From the NCBI GenBank assembly GCA_016169945.1, contig JADLSH010000367.1, positions 4,400,001 to 4,464,000 of the forward strand: a stretch of 64,000 nucleotides of DNA, read 5' to 3'. The stretch is from Trachythela sp. YZ-2020 (Eukaryota; Cnidaria; Anthozoa; Malacalcyonacea; Clavulariidae). A program made the translations under genes and the position numbers. The notes below the pieces were generated by a model that made no database searches, had not been told where the DNA came from, and was given only the letters and a program-made list of their open reading frames with translations. Below, one piece after another: positions 1 to 9,576 of the stretch. Positions within the stretch are counted from its first letter, which is position 1, and every line of letters begins with the position of its first letter.

Positions 1-32
1 TCGTGTATTTACATTTGAGAGGTGTATACAAG

Positions 33-105
33 CGCCCAACGTGGGGCTCGAACCCACGACCCTGAGATTAAGAGTCTCATGCTCTACCTACTGAGCTAGC
101 CGGGC
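33..105 (-). tRNA. tRNA-Lys (CUU), copy K1
   Basis: 73-nt cloverleaf with anticodon CTT, fully paired acceptor (two G.U), anticodon and T stems, and A/B boxes. The D loop reads AGTAGG where other copies have AGTCGG. Apart from that, it matches the human tRNA-Lys-CTT sequence as I recall it. Confidence 0.95.
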
Positions 106-193
106 GTCAGACACTGTTTCGCCATATACGCCAATTTTATGATAACAGCTGCTTGAACAAATGTTTGTAGCGACTAAAACATTAAAGATTTGG

Positions 194-266
194 TGCCCTG
201 TCTGAGGGTCGAACTCAGGACCTTTAGATTATGAGACTAACGCGCTGCCTACTGCGCTAACAGGAC
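194..266 (-). tRNA. tRNA-Met (CAU, elongator), copy M1
   Basis: 73-nt cloverleaf with anticodon CAT. The anticodon arm is of elongator type, including the 31:39 T.T pair also present in the human gene. The acceptor 5' strand GTCCTGT pairs with ACAGGGC through one U.G. CCA is encoded directly after the discriminator A (191-193). Confidence 0.93.
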
Positions 267-545
267 GCGCTACGGTGAACTGTGTTTGGAAAATAGATTG
301 TTAGCAGTGCGTTTTTCTATCGTTTTCAAAGAAAGTATTTCCTTATTGGTCTGCCGCCAATTAGTTTACATTAATAACGTTGTCAATTGCAAGAGCTGTG
401 CGAATGCAGAATATTTTTGGAACAATTGGAAATAATTTACGGAATGGAATGGAAAATGGTAATCCTTCAACAATTTGCCGAAAAAGTGTGAGGCTGCTCA
501 AGGTATAAAAATATCGTGTATTTACATTTGAGAGGTGTATACAAG

Positions 546-618
546 CGCCCAACGTGGGGCTCGAACCTACGACCCTGAGATTAAGAGTCGCATGCTCTAC
601 CGACTGAGCTAGCCGGGC
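546..618 (-). tRNA. tRNA-Lys (CUU), copy K2, possibly impaired
   Basis: Same gene as K1, but with a C.U mismatch in the middle of the anticodon stem (TGCGA facing TCTCA) and an A.C mismatch in the T stem (GTAGG). Two broken stem pairs make it a weaker candidate for a working tRNA. Confidence 0.85.
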
Positions 619-703
619 GTCAGACACTGTTTCGCCATATACGCCAATTTTATAACAGCTGCTTGAACAAAGGTTTGTAGGGACTAAAACATTAAAGATT
701 TGG

Positions 704-776
704 TGCCCTGTCTGAGGGTCGAACTCAGGACCTTTAGATTATGAGACTAACGCGCTGCCTACTGCGCTAACAGGAC
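704..776 (-). tRNA. tRNA-Met (CAU), copy M2
   Basis: Intact cloverleaf of the GTCCTGT acceptor class (one U.G pair), with CCA encoded at 701-703. Confidence 0.93.
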
Positions 777-1061
777 GCGCTACGGTGAACTGTGTTTGGA
801 AAATAGATTGTTAGCAGTGCGTTTTTCGATCGTTTTCAAAGAAAATATTTCCTTATTGGTCTGCCACCAAATTATTTTATATTAATAACGTTGTGTCAAT
901 TGCTAGAGCTGTGCGAATGCAGAATATTTTTGGAACAATTGGAAATAATTTACGGAATGGAATGGAAAATGGTAATCCTTCAACAATTTGCCGGAAAAAG
1001 TGTGAGGCTGCTCAAGGTATAAAAATATATCGTGTATTTACATTTGAGAGGTGTATACAAG

Positions 1062-1134
1062 CGCCCAACGTGGGGCTCGAACCCACGACCCTGAGATTAA
1101 GAGTCGCATGCTCTACCGACTGAGCTAGCCGGGC
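1062..1134 (-). tRNA. tRNA-Lys (CUU), copy K3
   Basis: Single defect: the C.U mismatch in the anticodon stem. T stem intact. T5 terminator at 1021-1025. Confidence 0.88.
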
Positions 1135-1221
1135 GTCAGACCCTATTTCACCATATGCACCAATCCAAAAAAACAACTGCTTGAACAAAGGTTTGTAGGG
1201 ACTAAAACATTAAAGATTTGG

Positions 1222-1294
1222 TGGCCTGTCTGAGGGTTGAACTCAGGACCTTTAGATTATGAGACTAACGCGCTGCCTACTGCGCTAACAGGGC
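1222..1294 (-). tRNA. tRNA-Met (CAU), copy M3, acceptor mismatch
   Basis: The 5' acceptor is the fully complementary GCCCTGT class, but the 3' strand reads ACAGGCC, giving a C.C clash at pair 2:71. The T loop has TTCAACC. Probably compromised. Confidence 0.8.
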
Positions 1295-1578
1295 GCGCCA
1301 CGATAAACTATGTTTGGAAAATAAATTCTTAGCGGTGCGTTTTTCGATCGTTTTCAAAGAAAATTTTTCCTTATTGGTCTGCCGCCAAATTATTTTATAT
1401 TAATAACGTTGTGTCAATTGCTAGAGCTGTGCGAATGCAGAATATTTTCGGAACAATTGGAAAAAATTTACGGAATGGTATGGAGAATGATAATCTTCAA
1501 AAATTTGCCGGAAAAAGTGTGAGGCTGCTCGAGGTATAAAAATATATCGTGTATTTACATTTGAGAGGTGTATACAAG

Positions 1579-1651
1579 CGCCCAACGTGGGGCTCGAACC
1601 CACGACCCTGAGATTAAGAGTCTCATGCTCTACCGACTGAGCTAGCCGGGC
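1579..1651 (-). tRNA. tRNA-Lys (CUU), copy K4
   Basis: All stems paired (TGAGA/TCTCA anticodon stem, GTGGG/CCCAC T stem). As far as I can recall, matches human tRNA-Lys-CTT base for base. Confidence 0.96.
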
Positions 1652-1736
1652 GTCAGACACTGTTTCACCATATACATCAATTTTATAACAGCTGCTTGAA
1701 CAAAGGTTTGTAGGGACTAAAACATTAAATATTTGG

Positions 1737-1809
1737 TACCCTGTCTGAGGGTCGAACTCAGGACCTTTAGATTATGAGACTAACGCGCTGCCTACTGCGC
1801 TAACAGGAC
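1737..1809 (-). tRNA. tRNA-Met (CAU), copy M4, weak acceptor
   Basis: 3' acceptor strand is ACAGGGT, so pairs 1:72 and 2:71 are both wobble (G.U, U.G). Otherwise intact, with CCA encoded. Confidence 0.85.
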
Positions 1810-2092
1810 GCGCTACGGTGAACTGTGTTTGGAAAATAGATTGTTAGCAGTGCGTTTTTCTATCGTTTTCAAAGAAAATATTTCCTTATTGGTCTGCCGC
1901 CAAAATATTTTATATTAATAACGTTGTGTCAATTGCTAGAGTTGTCCGAATGCAGAATATTTTTGGAACAATTGGAAATAATTTACGGAATGGAATGGAA
2001 AATTATAATCCTTCAACAATTTGCCGGAAAAAGTGTGAGTCTGCTCAAGGTATAAAAATATCGTGTATTTACATTTGAGAGGTGTATACAAG

Positions 2093-2165
2093 CGCCCAAC
2101 GTGGGGCTCGAACCCACGACCCTGAGATTAAGAGTCGCATGCTCTACCGACTGAGCTAGCCGGGC
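2093..2165 (-). tRNA. tRNA-Lys (CUU), copy K5
   Basis: Carries the anticodon-stem C.U mismatch class; other arms intact. Confidence 0.88.
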
Positions 2166-2252
2166 GTCAGGCCCTATTTCTCCATATACACCAATCCAAA
2201 AAAACAGCTGCTTGAACAAAGGTTTGTAGGGACTAAAACATTAAAGATTTGG

Positions 2253-2325
2253 TGCCCTGTCTGAGGGTCGAACTCAGGACCTTTAGATTATGAGACTAAC
2301 GCGCTGCCTACTGCGCTAACAGGAC
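2253..2325 (-). tRNA. tRNA-Met (CAU), copy M5
   Basis: Intact cloverleaf, GTCCTGT acceptor class, CCA encoded at 2250-2252. Confidence 0.93.
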
Positions 2326-2610
2326 GCGCTACGGTGAACTGTGTTTGGAAAATAGATTGTTAGCAGTGCGTTTTTCGATCGTTTTCAAAGAAAATATTTC
2401 CTTATTGGTCTGCCACCAAAATATTTTATATTAATAACGTTGTGTCAATTGCTAGTGCTGTCCGAATGCAGAATATTTTTGGAACAATTGGAAATAATTT
2501 ACGGAATGGAATGAAAAATGGTAATCCTTCAACAATTTGCCGGAAAAACTGTGAGGCTGCTCAAGGTATAAAAATGTATCGTGTATTTACATTTGAGAGG
2601 TGTATACAAG

Positions 2611-2683
2611 CGCCCAACGTGGGGCTCGAATCCACGACCCTGAGATTAAGAGTCGCATGCTCTACCGACCGAGCTAGCCGGGC
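2611..2683 (-). tRNA. tRNA-Lys (CUU), copy K6, likely pseudogene
   Basis: Three defects: anticodon-stem C.U mismatch, T-stem closing pair lost (GTGGA facing CCCAC), and the near-invariant A14 in box A replaced by G. Confidence 0.75.
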
Positions 2684-2770
2684 GTCAGAACATATTTCAC
2701 CATATACACCAATCCAAAAAAACAGCTGCTTGAACAAAGGTTTGTAGGGACTAAAACATTAAAGATTTGG

Positions 2771-2843
2771 TGCCCTGTCTGAGGGTCGAACTCAGGACCT
2801 TTAGATTATGAGACTAACGCGCTGCCTACTGCGCTAACAGGGC
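2771..2843 (-). tRNA. tRNA-Met (CAU), copy M6
   Basis: One of three copies with a fully Watson-Crick acceptor (GCCCTGT/ACAGGGC) and all other arms intact; CCA encoded. Confidence 0.96.
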
Positions 2844-3128
2844 GCGCTACGATAAACTATGTTTGGAAAATAAATTCTTAGCGGTGCGTTTTTCGATCGT
2901 TTTCAAAGAAAATATTTCCTTATTGGTCTGCCACCAAATTATGTTATATTAATAACGTTGTGTCAATTGCTAGAGCTGTTCGAATGCAGAAAATTTTTCG
3001 AACAATTGGAAAAAATTTACGGAATGGAATGGAAAATGGTAATCCTTCAACAATTTGCAGGAAAAAGTGTGAGTCTGCTGAAGGTATTAAAATATATCGT
3101 GTATTTACATTTGAGAGGTGTATACAAG

Positions 3129-3201
3129 CGCCCAACGTGGGGCTCGAACCCACGACCCTGAGATTAAGAGTCTCATGCTCTACCGACTGAGCTAGCCGGG
3201 C
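3129..3201 (-). tRNA. tRNA-Lys (CUU), copy K7
   Basis: Intact cloverleaf, same sequence class as K4. Confidence 0.96.
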
Positions 3202-3286
3202 GTCAGACACTGTTTCGCCATATACGCCAATTTTATAACAGCTGCTTGAACAAAGGTTTGTAGGGACTAAAACATTAAAGATTTGG

Positions 3287-3359
3287 TGCCCTGTCTGAGG
3301 GTCGAACTCAGGACCTTTAGATTATGAGACTAACGCGCTGCCTACTGCGCTAACAGGAC
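3287..3359 (-). tRNA. tRNA-Met (CAU), copy M7
   Basis: Intact, GTCCTGT acceptor class, CCA encoded at 3284-3286. Confidence 0.93.
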
Positions 3360-3643
3360 GCGCTACGGTGAACTGTGTTTGGAAAATAGATTGTTAGCAG
3401 TGCGTTTTTCTATCGTTTTCAAAGAAAGTATTTCCTTATTGGTCTGCCGCCAATTAGTTTACATTAATAACGTTTTGTCAATTGCTAGAGCTGTGCGAAT
3501 GCAGAATATTTTTGGAACAATTGGAAATAATTTACGGAATGGAATAGAAAATGGTAATCCTTCAACAATTTGCCGGAAAAAGTGTGAGTCTGCTCAAGGT
3601 ATAAAAATATATCGTGTATTTACATTTGAGAGGTGTATACAAG

Positions 3644-3716
3644 CGCCCAACGTGGGGCTCGAACCCACGACCCTGAGATTAAGAGTCTCATGCTCTACCG
3701 ACTGAGCTAGCCGGGC
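3644..3716 (-). tRNA. tRNA-Lys (CUU), copy K8
   Basis: Intact cloverleaf, K4 class. Confidence 0.96.
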
Positions 3717-3801
3717 GTCAGACACTGTTTCACCATATACATCAATTTTATAACAGCTGCTTGAACAAAGGTTTGTAGGGACTAAAACATTAAAGATTTG
3801 G

Positions 3802-3874
3802 TGCCCTGTCTGAGGGTCGAACTCAGGACCTTTAGATTATGAGACTAACGCGCTGCCTACTGCGCTAACAGGAC
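3802..3874 (-). tRNA. tRNA-Met (CAU), copy M8
   Basis: Intact, GTCCTGT acceptor class, CCA encoded. Confidence 0.93.
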
Positions 3875-4159
3875 GCGCTACGGTGAACTGTGTTTGGAAA
3901 ATAGATTGTTAGCAGTGCGTTTTTCTATCGTTTTCAAAGAAAGTATTTCCTTATTGGTCTGCCGCCAATTAGTTTACATTAATAACGTTTTGTCAATTGC
4001 TAGAGCTGTGCGAATGCAGAATATTTTTGGAACAATTGGAAATAATTTACGGAATGGAATAGAAAATGGTAATCATTCAACAATTTGCCGAAAAAAAGTG
4101 TGAGTCTGCTCAAGGTATAAAAATGTATCGTGTATTTACATTTGAGAGGTGCATACAAG

Positions 4160-4232
4160 CGCCCAACGTGGGGCTCGAACCTACGACCCTGAGATTAAGA
4201 GTCGCATGCTCTACCGACTGAGCTAGCCGGGC
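4160..4232 (-). tRNA. tRNA-Lys (CUU), copy K9, possibly impaired
   Basis: Same double-mismatch haplotype as K2: C.U in the anticodon stem and A.C in the T stem. Confidence 0.85.
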
Positions 4233-4317
4233 GTCAGACCCTATTTCACCATATACATCAATTTTATAACAGCTGCTTGAACAAAGGTTTGTAGGGACTA
4301 AAACATTAAAGATTTGG

Positions 4318-4390
4318 TGCCCTGTCTGAGGGTCGAACTCAGGACCTTTAGATTATGAGACTAACGCGCTGCCTACTGCGCTAACAGGAC
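4318..4390 (-). tRNA. tRNA-Met (CAU), copy M9
   Basis: Intact, GTCCTGT acceptor class, CCA encoded at 4315-4317. Confidence 0.93.
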
Positions 4391-4674
4391 GCGCTACGGT
4401 GAACTGTGTTTGGAAAATAGATTGTTAGCAGTGCGTTTTTCTATCGTTTTCAAAGAAAGTATTTCCTTATTGGTCTGCCGCCAATTAGTTTATATTAATA
4501 ACGTTTTGTCAATTGCTAGAGCTGTGCGAATGCAGAATATTTTTGGAACAATTGGAAATAATTTACGGAATGGTATGGAGAATGGTAATCCTTCAACAAT
4601 TTGCCGGAAAAAGTGTGAGGCTGCTCAAGGTATAAAAATATATCGTGTATTTACATTTGAGAGGTGTATACAAG

Positions 4675-4747
4675 CGCCCAACGTGGGGCTCGAACCCACG
4701 ACCCTGAGATTAAGAGTCTCATGCTCTACCGACTGAGCTAGCCGGGC
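4675..4747 (-). tRNA. tRNA-Lys (CUU), copy K10
   Basis: Intact cloverleaf, K4 class. Confidence 0.96.
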
Positions 4748-4832
4748 GTCAGACACTGTTTCACCATATACATCAATTTTATAACAGCTGCTTGAACAAA
4801 GGTTTGTAGGGACTAAAACATTAAAGATTTGG

Positions 4833-4905
4833 TGCCCTGTCTGAGGGTCGAACTCAGGACCTTTAGATTATGAGACTAACCCGCTCCCTACTGCGCTAAC
4901 AGGGC
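4833..4905 (-). tRNA. tRNA-Met (CAU), copy M10, D-arm damaged
   Basis: GCCCTGT acceptor, but two C/G changes in the D arm put G opposite G at the 10:25 pair. The same haplotype occurs in M13. Confidence 0.8.
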
Positions 4906-5189
4906 GCGCGACGATAAACTATGTTTGGAAAATAAATTCTTAGCGGTGCGTTTTTCGATCGTTTTCAAAGAAAATATTTCCTTATTGGTCTGCCGCCAAA
5001 TTATTTTGTATTAATAACGTTGTGTCAATTGCTAGAGCTGTGCGAATGCAGAAAATTTTTCGAACAATTCCAAAAAATTTACGGAATGGTATGGAGAATG
5101 ATAATCTTCAAAAATTTGCCGGAAAAAGTGTGAGGCTGCTCGAGGTATAAAAATATATCGTGTATTTACATTTGAGAGGTGTACACAAG

Positions 5190-5262
5190 CGCCCAACGTG
5201 GGGCTCGAACCCACGACCCTGAGATTAAGAGTCTCATGCTCTACCGACTGAGCTAGCCGGGC
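5190..5262 (-). tRNA. tRNA-Lys (CUU), copy K11
   Basis: Intact cloverleaf. The trailer differs by one base from its neighbours (gtacacaag on the plus strand). Confidence 0.96.
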
Positions 5263-5347
5263 GTCAGACACTGTTTCGCCATGTACGCCAATTATATAAC
5301 AGCTGCTTGAACAAAGGTTTGTAGGGACTAAAACATTAAATATTTGG

Positions 5348-5420
5348 TACCCTGTCTGAGGGTCGAACTCAGGACCTTTAGATTATGAGACTAACGCGCT
5401 GCCTACTGCGCTAACAGGAC
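5348..5420 (-). tRNA. tRNA-Met (CAU), copy M11, weak acceptor
   Basis: Same double-wobble acceptor end as M4 (3' strand ACAGGGT), CCA encoded. Confidence 0.85.
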
Positions 5421-5704
5421 GCGCTACGGTGAACTGTGTTTGGAAAATAGATTGTTAGCAGTGCGTTTTTCTATCGTTTTCAAAGAAAGTATTTCCTTAT
5501 TGGTCTGCCGCCAATTAGTTTACATTAATAACGTTTTGTCAATTGCTAGAGCTGTGCGAATGCAGAATATTTTTGGAACAATTGGAAATAATTTACGGAA
5601 TGGAATGGAAAATGGTAATCCTTCAACAATTTGCCGGAAAAAGTGTGAGGCTGCTCAAGGTATAAAAATATATCGTGTATTTACATTTGAGAGGTGTATA
5701 CAAG

Positions 5705-5777
5705 CGCCCAACGTGGGGCTCGAACCCACGACCCTGAGATTAAGAGTCTCATGCTCTACCGACTGAGCTAGCCGGGC
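5705..5777 (-). tRNA. tRNA-Lys (CUU), copy K12
   Basis: Intact cloverleaf, K4 class. Confidence 0.96.
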
Positions 5778-5864
5778 GTCAGACCCTATTTCTCCATATA
5801 CACCAATCCAAAAAAACAGCTGCTTGAACAAAGGTTTGTAGGGACTAAAACATTAAAGATTTGG

Positions 5865-5937
5865 TGCCCTGTCTGAGGGTCGAACTCAGGACCTTTAGAT
5901 TATGAGACTAACGCGCTGCCTACTGCGCTAACAGGAC
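5865..5937 (-). tRNA. tRNA-Met (CAU), copy M12
   Basis: Intact, GTCCTGT acceptor class, CCA encoded. Confidence 0.93.
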
Positions 5938-6221
5938 GCGCTACGGTGAACTGTGTTTGGAAAATAGATTGTTAGCAGTGCGTTTTTCTATCGTTTTCAA
6001 AGAAAGTATTTCCTTATTGGTCTGCCGCCAATTAGTTTACATTAATAACGTTTTGTCAATTGCTAGAGCTGTGTGAATGCAGAATATTTTTGGAACAATT
6101 GGAAATAATTTACGGAATGGAATGGAAAATGGTAATCCTTCAACAATTTGCCGGAAAAAGTGTGAGGCTGCTCAAGGTATAAAAATATATCGTGTATTTA
6201 CATTTGAGAGGTGTATACAAG

Positions 6222-6294
6222 CGCCCAACGTGGGGCTCGAACCCACGACCCTGAGATTAAGAGTCTCATGCTCTACCGACTGAGCTAGCCGGGC
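6222..6294 (-). tRNA. tRNA-Lys (CUU), copy K13
   Basis: Intact cloverleaf, K4 class. Confidence 0.96.
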
Positions 6295-6379
6295 GTCAGA
6301 CACTGTTTCACCATATACATCAATTTTATAAAAGCTGCTTGAACAAAGGTTTGTAGGGACTAAAACATTAAAGATTTGG

Positions 6380-6456
6380 TGGCCTGTCTGAGGGTCGAAC
6401 TCAGGACCTTTAGATTATGAGACTAACCCGCTCCCTACTGCGCTAACATGCAGGGC
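6380..6456 (-). pseudogene. tRNA-Met (CAU) pseudogene, copy M13
   Basis: 77 nt. A 4-base insertion breaks the 5' acceptor strand, pair 2:71 has the M3-type clash and the D arm has the M10-type changes. Unlikely to fold. Confidence 0.9.
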
Positions 6457-6740
6457 GCGCTACGATAAACTATGTTTGGAAAATAGATTGTTAGCAGTGC
6501 GTTTTTCTATCGTTTTCAAAGAAAGTATTTCCTTATTGGTCTGCCGCCAAATTATTTTGTATTAATAACGTTGTGTCAATTGCTAGAGCTGTGCGAATGC
6601 AGAAAATGTTTCGAACAATTGCAAAAAATTTATGGAATGGTATGGAGAATGATAATCTTCAAAAATTTGCCGGAAAAAGTGTGAGGCTGCTCGAGGTATA
6701 AAAATATATCGTGTATTTACATTTGAGAGGTGTATACAAG

Positions 6741-6813
6741 CGCCCAACGTGGGGCTCGAACCCACGACCCTGAGATTAAGAGTCTCATGCTCTACCGACT
6801 GAGCTAGCCGGGC
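6741..6813 (-). tRNA. tRNA-Lys (CUU), copy K14
   Basis: Intact cloverleaf, K4 class. Confidence 0.96.
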
Positions 6814-6900
6814 GTCAGACACTGTTTCGCCATATACACCAATCCAAAAAAACAGCTGCTTGAACAAAGGTTTGTAGGGACTAAAACATTAAAGATTTGG

Positions 6901-6973
6901 TGCCCTGTCTGAGGGTCAAACTCAGGACCTTTAGATTATGAGACTAACGCGCTGCCTACTGCGCTAACAGGAC
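6901..6973 (-). tRNA. tRNA-Met (CAU), copy M14, box B changed
   Basis: T loop reads TTTGACC rather than TTCGACC. C56 of box B, which normally pairs with G19 and is contacted by TFIIIC, is therefore lost. Otherwise intact. Confidence 0.82.
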
Positions 6974-7256
6974 GCGCTACGGTGAACTGTGTTTGGAAAA
7001 TAGATTGTTAGCAGTGCGTTTTTCGATCGTTTTCAAAGAAAATATATTTTATTGGTCTGCCGCCAATTAGTTTATATTAATAACGTTTTGTCAATTGCTA
7101 GAGCTGTGCGAATGCAGAATATTTTTGGAACAATTGGATATAATTTACGGAATGGAATGAAAAATGGTAATCCTTCAACAATTTGCCGGAAAAACTGTGA
7201 GACTGCTCAAGGTATAAAAATATATCGTGTATTTACATTTGAGAGGTGTATACAAG

Positions 7257-7329
7257 CGCCCAACGTGGGGCTCGAACCCACGACCCTGAGATTAAGAGTC
7301 TCATGCTCTACCGACTGAGCTAGCCGGGC
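7257..7329 (-). tRNA. tRNA-Lys (CUU), copy K15
   Basis: Intact cloverleaf, K4 class. Confidence 0.96.
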
Positions 7330-7414
7330 GTCAGACACTGTTTCACCATATACATCAATTTTATACCAGCTGCTTGAACAAAGGTTTGTAGGGACTAAAA
7401 CATTAAAGATTTGG

Positions 7415-7487
7415 TGCCCTGTCTGAGGGTCGAACTCAGGACCTTTAGATTATGAGACTAACGCGCTGCCTACTGCGCTAACAGGGC
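7415..7487 (-). tRNA. tRNA-Met (CAU), copy M15
   Basis: Fully paired GCCCTGT acceptor and intact arms, with CCA encoded. Confidence 0.96.
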
Positions 7488-7772
7488 GCGCTACGATAAA
7501 CTGTGCTTGGAAAATAGATTCTTCGCAGTGCGTTTTTCGATCGTTTTCAAAGAAAATATTTCCTTATTGGTCTGCAACCAAATTATTTTATATTAATAAC
7601 GTTGTGTCAATTGCTAGAGCTGTGCGAATGCAGAATATTTTTGGAACAATTGGAAATAATTTACGGAATGGAATGGAAAATTATAATCCTTCAACAATTT
7701 GCCGGAAAAAGTGTGAGTCTACTCAAGGTATAAAAATATATCGTGTATTTACATTTGAGAGGTGTATACAAG

Positions 7773-7845
7773 CGCCCAACGTGGGGCTCGAACCTACGAC
7801 CCTGAGATTAAGAGTCGCATGCTCTACCGACTGAGCTAGCCGGGC
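7773..7845 (-). tRNA. tRNA-Lys (CUU), copy K16, possibly impaired
   Basis: K2/K9 haplotype with mismatches in both the anticodon and T stems. Confidence 0.85.
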
Positions 7846-7932
7846 GTCAGACCCTATTTCTCCATATACACCAATCCAAAAAAACAGCTGCTTGAACAAA
7901 GGTTTATAGGGACTAAAACATTAAATATTTGG

Positions 7933-8005
7933 TGCCCTGTCTGAGGGTCGAACTCAGGACCTTTAGATTATGAGACTAACGCGCTGCCTACTGCGCTAAC
8001 AGGGC
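7933..8005 (-). tRNA. tRNA-Met (CAU), copy M16
   Basis: Fully paired GCCCTGT acceptor and intact arms; CCA encoded at 7930-7932. Confidence 0.96.
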
Positions 8006-8289
8006 GCGCCACGATAAACTATGTTTGGAAAATAAATTCTTCGCGGTGCGTTTTTCGATCGTTTTCAAAGAAAATATTTCCTTATTGGTCTGCCGCCAAA
8101 TTATTTTATATTAATAACGTTGTGTCAATTGCTAGAGCTGTGCGAATGCAGAAAATTTTTCGAACAATTCCAAAAAATTTACGGAATGGTATGGAGAATG
8201 ATAATCTTCAAAAATTTGCCGGAAAAAGTGTGAGGCTGCTCGAGGTATAAAAATATATATTGTATTTACATTTTGTAGGTGTATGCAAG

Positions 8290-8362
8290 TGCCCAACGTG
8301 GGGCTCGAACCCACGACCCTGATATTAAGAGTCTCATGCTCTACCGACTGAGCTAGCCGGGC
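8290..8362 (-). tRNA. tRNA-Lys (CUU), copy K17, array-end variant
   Basis: Discriminator is A instead of G, and the anticodon stem has a G.A mismatch (TATCA 3' strand). Its trailer differs from all other copies. This is the decayed right-hand end of the array. Confidence 0.8.
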
Positions 8363-8386
8363 GTCAGACACTGTCTCATCCTGCAC

Positions 8387-9015
8387 GGGTATTGACCAAT
8401 CACAGCTCGCGTAGTAAACATGTTATTTTATAATGTTCTGTACGAATGCTGTATAGTTGAGCAACAATGATATAACGAAGTCTGCATTGTCTGAGTAAAA
8501 TTTTGGCGTCACAGAACTATACTTAATTTCAGAACAAAGCGCGCATATAATTATAGTATTTATGACGTTATAAGTCACACTGTCTCGTATCCATGTGGTT
8601 GGTTCACTTTACCGGTATGAGACTACCACGCGAGTACAGAAGGGTGGCGCAGCGCTCAACGCGGTCATGTCACGTGCCTTCTCAACCATTAAGTGGTTTC
8701 CTGTTGAAAAACAAATAAGTGATGTAATTAGAGCTGCAAAATATATTATATTTGTATAGACAGTCACATTTGTTCTTATCTTTCCCTGAAAAAGATTATT
8801 TTGTTTTCAATTTGGGAAACTATAACTATAAGATTCACACTCACAGACAATGATATTATATATATACAAACTCACAGGATATTTTAAACTTATTAACATG
8901 CGATCGCTGCGGAGGAGGTCATTCCTTACTTAAGAAATTGCAAACAAGTTTCATCCGTTTCCGACATGTTATTTGCTTTTTACACAACTAACAAGTGGTA
9001 CAAGTTGATGTCAAC
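8387..9015. other. Array exit, no gene recognised
   Basis: Array similarity stops at about 8380. A CCAAT-like box lies near 8396. The rest is AT-rich with no supported exon or repeat; it may contain the 5' flank of the gene beginning at 9016. Confidence 0.5.
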
Positions 9016-9576
9016 ATGAGTAAACGACAAGATAGTCTCATTTCGCTGTCAAGCTCTGAGAAGTAAGTTGTGAAATAGGAGTCTAAACTAAACTTAACTC
9101 AATTTAGACCATTTCGGGTGGAAATGGCGGACGTTTGAGAGCAACGGAAACCACACTATAGTAACTCAAGGTATACGAGCAATTTAGACAAGTTAAAGGA
9201 ATTTAAATTTGAAGCGGAAAAGTTTTAAAGCTCATTACGCGATTTAATGATCAATATATCAAAGAAATGGGATTGTAATGATCAATATATCAAAGAAATG
9301 GGATGGTCAACAACGTTTCTGAAGTGAATAATAAAGTACTACGGAATAGGGGATTGAGACTTAAATGTTTGTATGGAAAACCGAATGGAATAATACCCAA
9401 ATAGTCAATACATTTCCTGAAGTAACCATATTATTACTAGTGCAACTAAATAATACCTATATATATATATATACAGGAGCATTTTCTTATTGCAGTGATT
9501 TGTCTAGGACAGACACTGACAGTGAAGAAGCAATAGTAATGCGTTGGGTATCGAGTGGAAACCAAATGTTAACACG
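9016..9576 (+). CDS. Unrecognised gene, first two coding exons (partial)
   Basis: I do not recognise this product. Exon 1 (9016-9062) starts at an ATG and encodes 15 residues of a serine-rich N-terminus (MSKRQDSLISLSSSE), ending in phase 2 at a consensus GTAAGT donor. Exon 2 (9496-9576) follows a tgcag acceptor in matching phase, encodes about 26 residues including TDTDSEEA and MRWVSSGNQ, and ends in phase 2 at another GTAAGT. Two consensus donors plus phase agreement support a real gene. I could not identify the next exon: a candidate at about 9771 leads into low-complexity GGGCAC-rich repeat DNA with a stop. The serine/acidic start suggests a disordered N-terminus (inference). Confidence 0.5.

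Larger units (their letters stand above)
1..8386 (-). repeat. Tandem tRNA-Lys/tRNA-Met array, ~516-bp unit
   Basis: Sixteen full units plus a terminal Lys copy follow one another with start-to-start spacings of 513-519 bp. Each unit holds one tRNA-Lys(CUU) and one tRNA-Met(CAU) gene, both on the minus strand, separated by conserved AT-rich spacers. Pol III terminators are visible on the minus strand: T4 about 15 nt past each Met gene and T5 about 36 nt past each Lys gene. The array is cut by the left window edge. Unit 17 degrades after its Lys gene: the trailer differs, the discriminator base has changed, and the flank past 8380 is unrelated. Near-identity of the spacers suggests homogenisation by unequal crossover or gene conversion (inference). 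Confidence 0.97.

Noticed and set aside
361..8386. Many short open frames in both strands containing ARLAQSVEH or NVGLEPTTLRLRV
   Set aside because: They are translations of the tRNA-Lys genes and their flanks, a well-known artefact; the RNA genes explain them fully.
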